64,000 bases of DNA from Pedosphaera parvula Ellin514 (lineage in GTDB: Bacteria > Verrucomicrobiota > Verrucomicrobiia > Limisphaerales > Pedosphaeraceae), in NCBI RefSeq assembly GCF_000172555.1, contig NZ_ABOX02000004.1, forward strand, positions 186,001-250,000. Reading direction: 5' to 3'. The first letter of the stretch is position 1, and each line of letters opens with the position of its first letter. A program made the position numbers and the translations under genes. The notes under the pieces were generated by a model, which did no database searches, was not told where the DNA came from, and was given only the letters and a program-made list of their open reading frames with translations. Below are positions 46,624-55,274 of this stretch, piece by piece.

Positions 46624-47097
46624 GTGCCCGTCATCCAAACATCCCTCCAAATCCACGCTCCCATCGAAAGAATCTTCGATTTGTCCCGCAGCATTGATCT
46701 CCACATCGCCTCAACCGCCCACACCGGGGAACGCGCCGTCGCCGGAGTGACCTCAGGTCTGATTTCTTTGGGAGAAGAAGTGACCTGGCGCGCTAGACAT
46801 TTTGGCATCTGGCAGGAACTGACAAGTCGCATCTCTCAATACAACCGTCCACATCACTTTCGCGATTCCCTCGTCCGCGGCGCCTTCCGACATTTCGACC
46901 ACGATCACTACTTCGAAACCGATGGCGCCATAACCACCATGAAGGATGTCTTCGATTTCGAAAGCCCTTTCGGAATCTTGGGCCTCGTGGTCAACCACCT
47001 CGTGTTGGAAAGATACATGCGTCGCCTTCTTGAGAAGCGAAACGAAGTCATTAAAGAAGTTGCCGAATCGGAGAAGTGGAGAACCTACCTGCTTTAA
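46624..47097 (+). CDS. SRPBCC (START-like) protein
   Basis: A 157-residue protein of the SRPBCC/polyketide-cyclase-like fold: starts MPVIQTSLQIHAPIERIFDL, then EEVTWRARHFGIWQELTSRI, FRDSLVRGAFRHFDHDHYFE, and a C-terminal long helix (VNHLVLERYMRRLLEKRNEV). The fold binds hydrophobic ligands in a deep pocket. The start is a GTG. Ligand unknown. Confidence 0.85.
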   Translation: MPVIQTSLQIHAPIERIFDLSRSIDLHIASTAHTGERAVAGVTSGLISLGEEVTWRARHFGIWQELTSRISQYNRPHHFRDSLVRGAFRHFDHDHYFETDGAITTMKDVFDFESPFGILGLVVNHLVLERYMRRLLEKRNEVIKEVAESEKWRTYLL

Positions 47098-47179
47098 ATC
47101 TACGCCCATGAAAGTTTCAACCTTTGTCCAGGAACAAGCTCGCCGAGACCGCCCCCAAGCATGCCTCCCGTAAAAGCGA

Positions 47180-47201
47180 ACGCCCCTCTTCCGAGGGGCG
47201 T
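47180..47201 (-). terminator. Terminator of the MglA/MglB arm
   Basis: A perfect 9-bp stem ACGCCCCTC / GAGGGGCGT, loop TTCC. On the minus strand it is followed by TCGCTTTTA. It lies about 30 bases past the roadblock gene stop. The SRPBCC gene converges on it from the other side. Confidence 0.75.
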
Positions 47202-47231
47202 CGTTGACAATCTTGTTGCAGGCTGGGCAGC

Positions 47232-47711
47232 TTAAGCTTGCTTCCGAAAAAACTGGCTCGGATCAGCGATGTTGAGCACCGAGAGATCCAGTCCGCCTCC
47301 AGGGGTCCGTTCCTGGGCGCGCACCAATTGTTGCGCAATGCGCATGCTGGAGCTCATCGCGTAATACTTCACCGCGCCGACACCAACCGCCGCCCGGAAA
47401 ATGGTGGTCAGGAGGACATGTTCATCCACGTTCATTACCAGCATGCTAAACTTTTCACCCTGCTGGTACACACTGTCAAAGTTATTTTCATGCACCAGGT
47501 TGGCGATGGTTTGATTCGCCAGGTAGGCACCTGAAGCCAGGGCCGCTATCGTGGTCAGGTCGAACTGTTCGCCTTCACCGCGATAGGTGATGAGGAAGCC
47601 GCCCTTATCAATGATGAGGGCCGAAGTGGCTTCACTACTAACCAGCAACTCCTGTAAAATCCGATCCAGTTGCTGGACATCTTCTTCGATGAGTTGGGGC
47701 AGCGTTGGCAT
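47232..47711 (-). CDS. mglB: Roadblock/LC7 protein, MglB-like
   Basis: A 159-residue single-domain roadblock protein. The pattern LDRILQELLVSSEATSALII, LASGAYLANQTIANLV, VLLTTIFRAAVGVGAVKYYA is of the MglB type, the homodimeric GTPase-activating partner of MglA. The gene lies 3 bases after mglA in the same operon. In Myxococcus and Thermus, MglB stimulates GTP hydrolysis by MglA and helps set the cell pole. The symbol is given by analogy. Confidence 0.85.
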   Translation of the reverse strand: MPTLPQLIEEDVQQLDRILQELLVSSEATSALIIDKGGFLITYRGEGEQFDLTTIAALASGAYLANQTIANLVHENNFDSVYQQGEKFSMLVMNVDEHVLLTTIFRAAVGVGAVKYYAMSSSMRIAQQLVRAQERTPGGGLDLSVLNIADPSQFFRKQA

Positions 47712-47714
47712 TCC

Positions 47715-48341
47715 TTAAGCGGGTTGATGTACTCCGACATTCTGCTGCTGACTGATAAACTTGTTAAGCAGCATCCGGGTGATCATATTCAGGGATTCAA
47801 ATACTCCCTCGCACTTGTGAGCCACTGAAGTAAAGGACGGGACCTGAACTTCGCGATTGTTCAGCAAATATTCCATGTATTCCACTGGCGCCACGTTTGG
47901 CAAATCCTGCTTGTTATATTGCAGCACATATGGAATGTCCGTGAGATTCAACTTCAATGACTTGAGATTCTCTTCCAGGTTCTGAAAACTCTCCACGTTC
48001 TCCGCCATTTTCTCGTATTGCGAATCCGCGACGAACACAATGCCGTCGACTCCGCGCAACACCAATTGCCTGGTGGTATTATAAATCACCTGCCCCGGGA
48101 CGGTGTAGAGTTGAAACTTGGTTTTAAAACCTTTGATCGACATCGCCTCGATGGGCAGGAAGTCGAAGAACAGGGTTCGATCCGAACTGGTTGCGAGTGA
48201 AACAAGCTTGCCCTTGTTTCCAGCCGCAGTTTGCACATGGTCGTGCACCTGGACCAGATTGGTTGTTTTACCGCCCATGGCCGGACCGTAATATACGATC
48301 TTGACCTGCAGTTCTTTTGTTGCCTGGTTTATTATGGCCAT
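47715..48341 (-). CDS. mglA: MglA-like small Ras-superfamily GTPase
   Basis: A 208-residue GTPase. The P-loop is GPAMGGKTT (19-27), the switch-II region reads TVPGQVIYNTTRQLVLRGVDG with the MglA-type TxPGQ in place of DxxG, and the base-specificity motif is NKQD. MglA switches polarity of motility or secretion machines in its GTP form. It is longer than many MglA (about 195) by a short Gln/His C-terminal tail. It sits between a large roadblock adaptor and the MglB-like gene, spaced by 5 and 3 bases, so the three are one operon. Confidence 0.92.
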   Translation of the reverse strand: MAIINQATKELQVKIVYYGPAMGGKTTNLVQVHDHVQTAAGNKGKLVSLATSSDRTLFFDFLPIEAMSIKGFKTKFQLYTVPGQVIYNTTRQLVLRGVDGIVFVADSQYEKMAENVESFQNLEENLKSLKLNLTDIPYVLQYNKQDLPNVAPVEYMEYLLNNREVQVPSFTSVAHKCEGVFESLNMITRMLLNKFISQQQNVGVHQPA

Positions 48342-48346
48342 AAGTT

Positions 48347-50455
48347 TTATTGCTTGGGTTTACGATCCAGTTCTGCTGCGAGCCCTGCCAGTTGTGCCGT
48401 GGGCATCGGTTGTCCGGCTACGCCGAACGCCGCGAAATAAATGGCGCCGACCCGGAAAATCTTCCACGGAATATTTCCAACTGTGAAATTCAAGTTATTC
48501 AGATCGCCCATGCGAAGTTCCTTCGTAGTCTGGCTTACCTTGGTGAAAATTGCCGGGAGGAATCCAGCCATTGTATCTGCGTTGACATCGGCGGAAACTT
48601 TGCTGGCGACCAGTAATCCGTCTGGAAGCGCGATCAGCGCGCCACCAATTCCCGGCAGGGAGGCAGCCTTGCCCACGATATCGTTTGGCGTGGCATAGCG
48701 TTGCAGGAAACTGGTGCCGATCTTGGCGCCTTTCTTGATCTGCAGTGCGGGATCGTTCGGGTTGTCTGAACCTTCTTTCTGGAAGTAATTCGTTTCCATC
48801 GACTTTGATTCCTGCGTGACATCCACCATTGCCGGAACTGTGCTCTGAGCGGGTGGAGTGCTGGTCGGCGTGAGGGCCTGAGGCTTTGATCCATTGGCAA
48901 ACAGATCCGGAATTTCTTCCGAAATTGAGATCTTTTTGGCCGCCCTTGGTGTTCTGAGTTCCGCGAGGAACAGCGGAGTCACAATTTTCAAAGGCAATTC
49001 GAGGAGAACCGCGTCATGCTCTGAAACTCCATTTGCCACCGGTGGCCGAATCCAGGATCGAACGACTGCCCAGGAGAAAGCCAGTTTGCCTGCTTTCATG
49101 GCTGCTTCCACGGTTACATATGGCAGGCCGACCAGCGCTCCCGGCTTGTTCATCAAATCTATCTCACGTTTCACCGGATCAGGCCACCCTTGTGACAAGT
49201 CCTTCAATGGTGCAGCAATACATTTGGTTTCTTCGGTTATCGCAGGAACCACGGGCGCAGCGAGCGTTGGAGCCGGGGCTGTTGACGTAAAGGTTATGGG
49301 TGTGCTTGGCGCAAGTTGCGGTGCAGCCGGGGTCGCCACTCCGATCGGATTAAACCGAATGGGCGCCGGTTGCTCAATTGGTGTAACCGGAGCGGGTTGA
49401 GGCTGCGCCACAGCGGGCCGGGAAGGTGCCAGATCCCGTAAAGCGGCAGAAATCGGTATGGCGTCCGGGTCCCCGGAAGGAACGGCGCCTGCCGCGGGCG
49501 GTGCCGTTGGCACAATGGGTGAAAATATCGGGCGCGCAGGTTGAACCGGTTGGGCGGGCTGCACGGACTGGGTCGGTGCTGGAGTGGTGCGGCGGAAAAT
49601 CGGCTGTTCGCCAGCGGGCTCAGTAGCGAGCGGCGGAGCACCGATAGGACGAACGGGCACCGCAGGGGTTACCCGGACCGCTGGAGGTGTGGGCGCGAGC
49701 GGAGAGATTGGTGTCACCGGCGCTGCACGCATTGCGGGGATAGGAACAGCTGGAGCGATCGGAGCAGCAGGCGCTGCCGGCCGGGGAGCCTGAGTGGATT
49801 CAGGCGAAGTGGAAAAGCCATTCCGTTTGTGCGAAGCATCCTGCGGCACAGCTGCCGGCTTCGCAGACTCGTTCTGTTTGAGCGAAGGAGTTTTGGAAAT
49901 TGTGACACGGGTTTGACCGCTGAAAGGCCCGGTGACTTCAGGGGGAACTTCGATAACCTTCTGCGAGGGACGCCGTGCGATCAACCCGGGATTGACCCGC
50001 GACAGGATTTCGGCAAGCGGAAGGTCCACCATCGTGCGGTCCCGGTCATTTTCAGGAGAAAACGTTCCAGGAGGTGAAGTCTGGCGTAATTCGCCAAACG
50101 AAATTCTTACGGCTCCGGTGGCCAATTGAGTATGTACCTTTTGCACCGGCACGAAAAGCTCGGCTTCGCCGACGTCATTTTGTCGCACACGGCCTGCAAG
50201 CTCCGGAGGCAATTTGGCAATTACCGCCCGAAGTGAAACAGCGAAGCGTGAACCGGCGACCGGGGGTGGCGTCGGCCGGGAGGCATCCACTGTTGGCGTC
50301 GGCCGGGCATGAGCCTCGGGACGCGCACTGGCCGCTCTGGCACCTGGAGCACGGGAGGCAGGCTTGGGTGCAGACGAAGCCGGGCGATAATCCGCAGTCG
50401 CCACACTGGCTTCTTCAACACGCTTGCCGAAAAGTTTCTTAAGGGTATTGAACAT
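48347..50455 (-). CDS. Pro-rich adaptor with duplicated unnamed domain and C-terminal roadblock domain
   Basis: A 702-residue cytoplasmic protein, first gene of the mglA arm. A basic Ala/Pro-rich N-terminus (1-70) precedes a compact domain at about 71-160 (VSLRAVIAKLPPELAG ... VRISFGELRQTSPPG ... DLPLAEILSRVNP). A proline/alanine-rich linker (190-405) with a short echo of the domain start (PISAALRDLAPS, 334-345) leads to a second copy of the domain at about 411-500 (IAAPLKDLSQGWPDPV ... LAFSWAVVRSWIRPP ... LELPLKIVTPLFLAEL). A roadblock/LC7 domain closes it (583-695: IGGALIALPDGLLVASKV). The repeated domain matches no family I know. It looks like a scaffold linking MglA to other parts. Confidence 0.85.
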   Translation of the reverse strand: MFNTLKKLFGKRVEEASVATADYRPASSAPKPASRAPGARAASARPEAHARPTPTVDASRPTPPPVAGSRFAVSLRAVIAKLPPELAGRVRQNDVGEAELFVPVQKVHTQLATGAVRISFGELRQTSPPGTFSPENDRDRTMVDLPLAEILSRVNPGLIARRPSQKVIEVPPEVTGPFSGQTRVTISKTPSLKQNESAKPAAVPQDASHKRNGFSTSPESTQAPRPAAPAAPIAPAVPIPAMRAAPVTPISPLAPTPPAVRVTPAVPVRPIGAPPLATEPAGEQPIFRRTTPAPTQSVQPAQPVQPARPIFSPIVPTAPPAAGAVPSGDPDAIPISAALRDLAPSRPAVAQPQPAPVTPIEQPAPIRFNPIGVATPAAPQLAPSTPITFTSTAPAPTLAAPVVPAITEETKCIAAPLKDLSQGWPDPVKREIDLMNKPGALVGLPYVTVEAAMKAGKLAFSWAVVRSWIRPPVANGVSEHDAVLLELPLKIVTPLFLAELRTPRAAKKISISEEIPDLFANGSKPQALTPTSTPPAQSTVPAMVDVTQESKSMETNYFQKEGSDNPNDPALQIKKGAKIGTSFLQRYATPNDIVGKAASLPGIGGALIALPDGLLVASKVSADVNADTMAGFLPAIFTKVSQTTKELRMGDLNNLNFTVGNIPWKIFRVGAIYFAAFGVAGQPMPTAQLAGLAAELDRKPKQ

Positions 50456-50951
50456 TTGACCTGGTTATATTTTTGACACTGCTGTCACATTTCATCGACA
50501 TCGGTAACCCGGCATTACGACGACTGGGATCCACGCTATTCATTATCATCCGCCAGTTTCTGTTTCGTTCGCGACTTGCGCGCAAGGGCTCAAACCCTTC
50601 GTTCCGGTCGCTGCTGCCATGGTTACTGTGCGACATTTGTTTACTTGATCCTCTGCCCATTCGTTCGTGATAATTGAACAGGCAAGAAGCGTGCCACCAA
50701 TACACTCCCCATCGTTATCCCTTATCTGGAAGGCAGGCTTTGAAGAAGTTGGGCTGGCACCCCCCCAACTTTAACCATGCCTCGCCAACGAAGGTGTCCC
50801 ATGGCTGGACTGGGTGTCTATAATGGATGGAAATGAGAGCAGCATCCAACCCACCTCACTTCTGGACAAAACCAGCAGATAATGCTTTCAAAATGAAAAA
50901 TGAAAAAGATTCACTTTTTTCGGAACGCGGAATGCTACTTGCTTAAGTGTC
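50456..50951. promoter_or_regulatory. Divergent intergenic region of the roadblock cluster
   Basis: 496 bases with no supported gene. It must hold the promoters of both arms. A short dyad TGACA-N4-TGTCA (50474-50487) lies 19 bases upstream of the adaptor start. An 8-bp stem AAGTTGGG (50746-50753) / CCCAACTT (50764-50771) lies nearer the regulator arm. Neither is a known operator. Confidence 0.45.
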
Positions 50952-52070
50952 ATGACAGATGCGGACAACCAGTTAACAAAACCGGCATCATCGGTCCCTA
51001 AAGATCTGAACAACATTATGTCTACGCAACCAAAAATCCTGCTCGTGGATGATGACCAGGATTTGCTGGATTTGTATAAGGAGATGCTCTCCGAATTACC
51101 AAGCCAGCCGGAAATCTTCACCTCGTCCACAGGTGCGCGCGCGATGACCATGATGGATGCCGAGCCCTTCACACTATTAATCTGCGATTTAAACATGCCG
51201 AAGATGGATGGCTTGCAAGTGCTCTCCATTGTGCGTCGCAAATATCCGGACCTCCGAACGGTCGTCCTCACCTCGGTGATGGATGAACAATTTCGCTCCC
51301 GCGTTTACAGCCTGGGCGTTGATTTGTTTTGGCAGAAGCCTGGTTCGAGCGAGGAGATCAAACAATTTCTGGAATGTCTGGAATCTCTCCTCGGTCGGGA
51401 TACGCAAACCGGCTTCCGCGGTGTTCAGAGCAAGAGCCTGGTCGATATCATCCAGTTGGAATGCATATCTCAAAGTTCGACCGTGCTCAAAATCAAGAAC
51501 GGCTCTCTCTGTGGCAAAATTTGGATCAATAATGGCGAAATTTTTGATGCGACCGTGGACGGCTTGGAAGGGGAAGCGGCGTTCCACAAAGTTCTTTCCT
51601 GGAAATCGGGAAACTTCGAGGTCCTGTCGGCCGAACCCAACCACCCGAGAGTAATCACCAACTCCTACCATGCCTTGTTGCTTGAAACAGTTCAGGCTCA
51701 AGATGAAGCCCAGGATTCTTCCAAACCTAATGTCAAAAGTGTTTCCATTCTTTCCACGCTCGCAAAAATTCCAGGAGTGGAATTCATTTTGTCATTGAAC
51801 ACGAAGAACGAAAAAGGCATTGAGTCGCGGGGACTGGAAAATCCGGATCAAGTTGCCAAATGGTCAAAGCAGGCGATCAAACAGTCTCGCGGACTTGGTG
51901 AATTGCTTGGCGCGGGCCAGTTACAACAGGTTGAAGGACTCGGGCCGCAACGGCACGTCACACTCGCATCCAACGACGATGCAGACATCTGCGTTGGCTG
52001 GCAACAGAACCAATCACTGCCACAAATCCGTGAATCGATGAAAACCCTGCTTGCCTTATGGGTCTCTTAA
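50952..52070 (+). CDS. Response regulator with PATAN (DUF4388) and roadblock-like domains
   Basis: A 372-residue three-domain regulator. The receiver domain (28-150) has VDDDQD, phospho-acceptor D79 (LLICDLNMPKMDG) and lysine K129 (WQKPG). Residues 154-250 are a DUF4388/PATAN domain (GVQSKSLVDIIQLECISQSS, GKIWINNGEIFDA, FHKVLSWKSGNFEV). Residues 262-370 look like a roadblock/LC7 fold (SILSTLAKIPGVEFILSLN ... ESRGLENPDQVAKWSKQAI). PATAN is known from the cyanobacterial regulator PatA and from regulators near MglA/MglB. It has no DNA-binding domain and probably acts by binding other roadblock or GTPase partners. ATGs at codons 1 and 23 are both possible starts. Confidence 0.9.
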   Translation: MTDADNQLTKPASSVPKDLNNIMSTQPKILLVDDDQDLLDLYKEMLSELPSQPEIFTSSTGARAMTMMDAEPFTLLICDLNMPKMDGLQVLSIVRRKYPDLRTVVLTSVMDEQFRSRVYSLGVDLFWQKPGSSEEIKQFLECLESLLGRDTQTGFRGVQSKSLVDIIQLECISQSSTVLKIKNGSLCGKIWINNGEIFDATVDGLEGEAAFHKVLSWKSGNFEVLSAEPNHPRVITNSYHALLLETVQAQDEAQDSSKPNVKSVSILSTLAKIPGVEFILSLNTKNEKGIESRGLENPDQVAKWSKQAIKQSRGLGELLGAGQLQQVEGLGPQRHVTLASNDDADICVGWQQNQSLPQIRESMKTLLALWVS

Positions 52071-52360
52071 ACCTTTTCGCCAAACCGGCTGCCAAGCTCA
52101 CCCCCCTGCCCTCGGGCAGCTTCACGGTGGATCGGGAAGGGCGTCTTCTCATCTCAACCCTCGGCCAGGCCTTTCCAGAGGAATTGGTGAGTGAAATTGC
52201 AAGTGTTGTCCTATCCACCTTTCAAAACGCACAGGCGGCGAGACTGCCCCTCTCCCAGATTATCCTGCGTTACAATAGCTTAAAAATTACCGCTCGTGAG
52301 TTGCGTGGCGGCGCCATAGTGTTTTTAGCCCCACAAGTTTTATCCAGCAAGCGAAATTAA
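52058..52360 (+). CDS. Small protein of the roadblock cluster
   Basis: A 100-residue protein starting inside the regulator's 3' end (13-base overlap). Sequence GSFTVDREGRLLISTLGQAF and LPLSQIILRYNSLKITARE suggests a compact alpha/beta fold of the roadblock/LC7 size, but the match is weak. No signal peptide or membrane segment. Its position, translationally coupled to the regulator, points to a role in the same system. Confidence 0.75.
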   Translation: MGLLNLFAKPAAKLTPLPSGSFTVDREGRLLISTLGQAFPEELVSEIASVVLSTFQNAQAARLPLSQIILRYNSLKITARELRGGAIVFLAPQVLSSKRN

Positions 52361-52384
52361 CCTTAACCTCCAACCGCAACGCTT

Positions 52385-52789
52385 ATGCAAGAAAAGAAAA
52401 TGGACCAACTCATTCAGCAGTTGGAGACCTATACCGAGTGCTGGAAACAGTTTAATTATTTCGTAAATCTTGCCCGGACCAAAAAGTTCGGCAGCGAGGA
52501 CGAAGGCCAGTTTCTGGAAACCAAGACCGTGATCGTACAGCAATTGGAATCGATCCTGGCCTCCATCGAAGCCGGCACTCCCGCGAAGGACGAGGTCCTG
52601 GGCCTCATCGGCAATGCCCCTTCCCTGCGCTTCCTTGGTGAAATGAATGATTCCGCCTTGCGCAATCTCGAAAGCCAGTGGCACAAGCTGTACATCGGCT
52701 GGCACTCTGTGCTTGGCCAGTTAAAGGTTCAGCGACAACATTTGGAATCCAAAACGATCTTTGGTTCCATGTTCGAGAAAAAGAAGTAG
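52385..52789 (+). CDS. Helical small protein of the roadblock cluster
   Basis: A 134-residue, mainly helical hydrophilic protein (MDQLIQQLETYTECWKQFNY ... LESQWHKLYIGWHSVLGQLK) with a short Lys tail. Coiled-coil tendency is seen at the start and end. No family recognised. It begins 24 bases after the previous gene and is likely the last of the arm. A start at MDQL (codon 6) is also possible. Confidence 0.72.
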   Translation: MQEKKMDQLIQQLETYTECWKQFNYFVNLARTKKFGSEDEGQFLETKTVIVQQLESILASIEAGTPAKDEVLGLIGNAPSLRFLGEMNDSALRNLESQWHKLYIGWHSVLGQLKVQRQHLESKTIFGSMFEKKK

Positions 52790-52818
52790 ATATAATCCTC
52801 CGAGTTCAGTCTCAGATA

Positions 52819-52882
52819 CAGGGTTGGGAGACAACCCTGCTCTCCACAGTATCTCAGGAATGCGGAAAACCCGCATTTCCTG
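52819..52882 (+). promoter_or_regulatory. Two adjacent hairpins upstream of uppP
   Basis: CAGGGTTG (52819-52826) pairs with CAACCCTG (52832-52839). CAGGAATGCGG (52855-52865) pairs with CCGCA-TTCCTG (52871-52882, one bulged T). No T-run follows either. They could end the previous operon in a factor-assisted way or shape the uppP leader, whose ATG is 36 bases further on. Confidence 0.45.
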
Positions 52883-52918
52883 CTTGTCAGGCGCGGCATT
52901 TTCCCTTCTAACCAACGC

Positions 52919-53707
52919 ATGCCTGATTGGATTAGCATACTCATTCTTGGGATCATCGAAGGAATCACGGAATTCCTACCGGTATCCTCCACCGGCCATC
53001 TCCTCATCGCCGAACATTGGCTGCCCAAACAATCCGACCTTTTCAATATCGTCATCCAGTCTGGCGCAGTAATCGCCGTCATTCCCATTTTCTGGGGCCG
53101 AATCACCCAGTTTTTCACGCGCTGGACGGAGCCAAAGACACGAGATTACCTCCTAAAGATCATTGTCGCCTTTGTTATCACCGGTGCCGGAGGGTTCATC
53201 CTTGAAAAAAAAGGATTCAAACTACCCGAGAAAGCATTCCCCATTGGCCTGGCCCTGCTCATCGGCGGCGTGCTCTTTCTTTTGGTTGAATTTCTGATTC
53301 GTGGTAAAAAATTAAGCAACGAAGTCACCTGGTCGGTGGCCTTTGCAGTAGGCATTGGCCAATTGATCGCCGCCGTATTCCCCGGTTCTTCCCGCTCCGG
53401 AACCACGATCATTCTCGCATTGCTTTTAGGTCTCAGCCGCCCTGCGGCAACCGAGTTTACCTTCCTCGTGGGTATTCCGACCATGCTCGCGGCTGGTGGA
53501 CTGAAGATTTTTAAGGCCTGCTTCCATCACGGCGTCAATGCCCCACACGAAAATTGGAGCATGGTCGCCTTGGGAACCATTGTCTCGGCAATTGTCTCAT
53601 TTATTGCCGTCAAATGGCTCCTGCGCTACGTGCAAACGCACACTTTCAACGCTTTCGGCTGGTACCGAATCGCAGTGGGAATTCTAGTCCTGCTTTTTCT
53701 GCGCTAA
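52919..53707 (+). CDS. uppP: Undecaprenyl-diphosphatase
   Basis: A 262-residue BacA/UppP membrane phosphatase that recycles undecaprenyl diphosphate to the monophosphate carrier used in peptidoglycan and glycan synthesis. The two catalytic motifs are present: EGITEFLPVSSTGHL (14-28) and PGSSRSGT (155-162). About eight membrane helices. High-level expression of the enzyme gives bacitracin resistance in other bacteria. The 3' end overlaps the convergent sugar dehydrogenase gene by 24 bases. Confidence 0.96.
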   Translation: MPDWISILILGIIEGITEFLPVSSTGHLLIAEHWLPKQSDLFNIVIQSGAVIAVIPIFWGRITQFFTRWTEPKTRDYLLKIIVAFVITGAGGFILEKKGFKLPEKAFPIGLALLIGGVLFLLVEFLIRGKKLSNEVTWSVAFAVGIGQLIAAVFPGSSRSGTTIILALLLGLSRPAATEFTFLVGIPTMLAAGGLKIFKACFHHGVNAPHENWSMVALGTIVSAIVSFIAVKWLLRYVQTHTFNAFGWYRIAVGILVLLFLR

Positions 53708-55192
53708 GGGCTCCTTCGGTTCGCCTGTGTATTCGATCCGGACGATCTGGGAGTCCAGATTGTTTTCCCAGGCAGTCCCATATTCTATCAGATAGAGGCA
53801 GCCATCAGGCCCCAATTCCATGTCCATGGGACGTTTGAATGTCATGTGCGGACAGAATTGTTCCATTTTGGCTATGTTATCCTTTTCATCGAGGTGAACC
53901 GCCAAGATCCAGTTGCGCGACCACTCGTACAGGAAGAGCGTATGATCAAATTCGCGCGGCAATTTATGTTCCGACTTTAACTTCGGGTCATAATAATAAA
54001 CCGGCCCGGCCATCGCCGTCCGTCCGCCACTGCCTAAAGCAGGAAATTTGGCTGAAGGCCCGTAGGTATAGGAGATGAAAGCCGGTTGAGCCGGGGGTAA
54101 TTCCTTGATCCCGGTATTATTGGGTGAGTTGTTAACCGGTTTGGCAACATCGAACCGTTCTCCCGAAGTCTGCTTTTCAAAATCATGCTTCCAGTAGGCT
54201 TTATTTTCGCCGAGGAAGTAAGGCCAGCCAAAGAATCCGGCAGAACGGGCCTGGTTAAATTCATCCATTCCAGCCGGTCCACGACCTTCCTTGAAGGTTT
54301 GAGCATCCGGACCCACATCACCCCAATAGAGAAAGCCGGTCTTTTGATCAATGGAGATGCGGAAAGGATTGCGGCAGCCCATCGCGAAAATTTCCGGACG
54401 AGTGCCCATGGTGCCGGGCTTGAAAAGATTACCTTTGGGAATCTTCACTGAGCCATCTGGCTGAGGGGTTATACGCAGCACCTTGCCTCGCAAATCATTG
54501 GCATTGGCCGCTGATTTTTGCGCATCCCAAGGGCTGCGTCCTGGACGCTCGTCGCTCGGAGAGAAGCCATCGGAAGCAAAGGGATTAGTATTGTCGCCGG
54601 TGGAGAGATAGAGATTTCCCTTGGAATCGAATGCCAGCGAACCACCCGAATGACAGCATTGCTCACGCTGGGTGGCGACCCGCAGCATCACCTTCTCCGA
54701 CGCCATATCCAGCTTGTTATCCTTTAAAGTAAACCGCGACAGGATATTTTCGCCTGCCTTCTCTCCATTCTTGTCGGTCTTGGTTTCGGGTGGAGAGTAG
54801 TAGAGATAAATCCAGTTATTCTTCAAAAAATTGGGATCCAAAGTCACACCAAGCAATCCGTCTTCCAAGTGGAGTTTGATATAATCCTCCACTTCGAGTT
54901 TTCCGATAACAATGGTTGCCTTAGTTTCGGGTTGGTACATTTTAACTGTCCCATCGCGTTGGGCATAGAACACCCGGCCATCACCCGCGACCGCCAGTTC
55001 CATCGGATCTTTCACTGAGTCGATGATTTTGCCGTTGCCTTCGACATCCTTATCCGCATCGAGAATCACCTTTTTAAATGCCCCGTCCGATTGTGGACCG
55101 GAAGGAAGTGGTGCATCACCGGCCTGCGAACTGGCCAGGAATGCGCTGGTGCAGAAAGTGAGGCTTAATAGCTTAAGAACGGGGTTTTTCAT
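53684..55192 (-). CDS. Exported PQQ-dependent sugar dehydrogenase-like protein (GSDH family)
   Basis: A 502-residue exported beta-propeller of the soluble glucose-dehydrogenase/HHIP-like family. The signal peptide is LLSLTFCTSAFLASSQAG. Family stretches: DGRVFYAQRDGTVKMY, EDGLLGVTLDPNF, GGSLAFDSKGNLYLSTGDNT, RGKVLRITPQPDGS, AMGCRNPFRISID. The EDGLLGV/GCRNPFR regions form the PQQ/substrate site in characterised members. Verrucomicrobial and planctomycete homologues often join with cytochrome or ThuA domains, which are absent here. It is followed on the same strand by no other gene, and its end overlaps uppP. Confidence 0.88.
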   Translation of the reverse strand: MKNPVLKLLSLTFCTSAFLASSQAGDAPLPSGPQSDGAFKKVILDADKDVEGNGKIIDSVKDPMELAVAGDGRVFYAQRDGTVKMYQPETKATIVIGKLEVEDYIKLHLEDGLLGVTLDPNFLKNNWIYLYYSPPETKTDKNGEKAGENILSRFTLKDNKLDMASEKVMLRVATQREQCCHSGGSLAFDSKGNLYLSTGDNTNPFASDGFSPSDERPGRSPWDAQKSAANANDLRGKVLRITPQPDGSVKIPKGNLFKPGTMGTRPEIFAMGCRNPFRISIDQKTGFLYWGDVGPDAQTFKEGRGPAGMDEFNQARSAGFFGWPYFLGENKAYWKHDFEKQTSGERFDVAKPVNNSPNNTGIKELPPAQPAFISYTYGPSAKFPALGSGGRTAMAGPVYYYDPKLKSEHKLPREFDHTLFLYEWSRNWILAVHLDEKDNIAKMEQFCPHMTFKRPMDMELGPDGCLYLIEYGTAWENNLDSQIVRIEYTGEPKEPLAQKKQD

Positions 55193-55274
55193 CTGTTTAT
55201 CAGACTGATTGGTTGCAATTAAAATTCATCCTGGTGATTGATCGCCAGGAGTATAGAACCGAATGCAAAACGGT

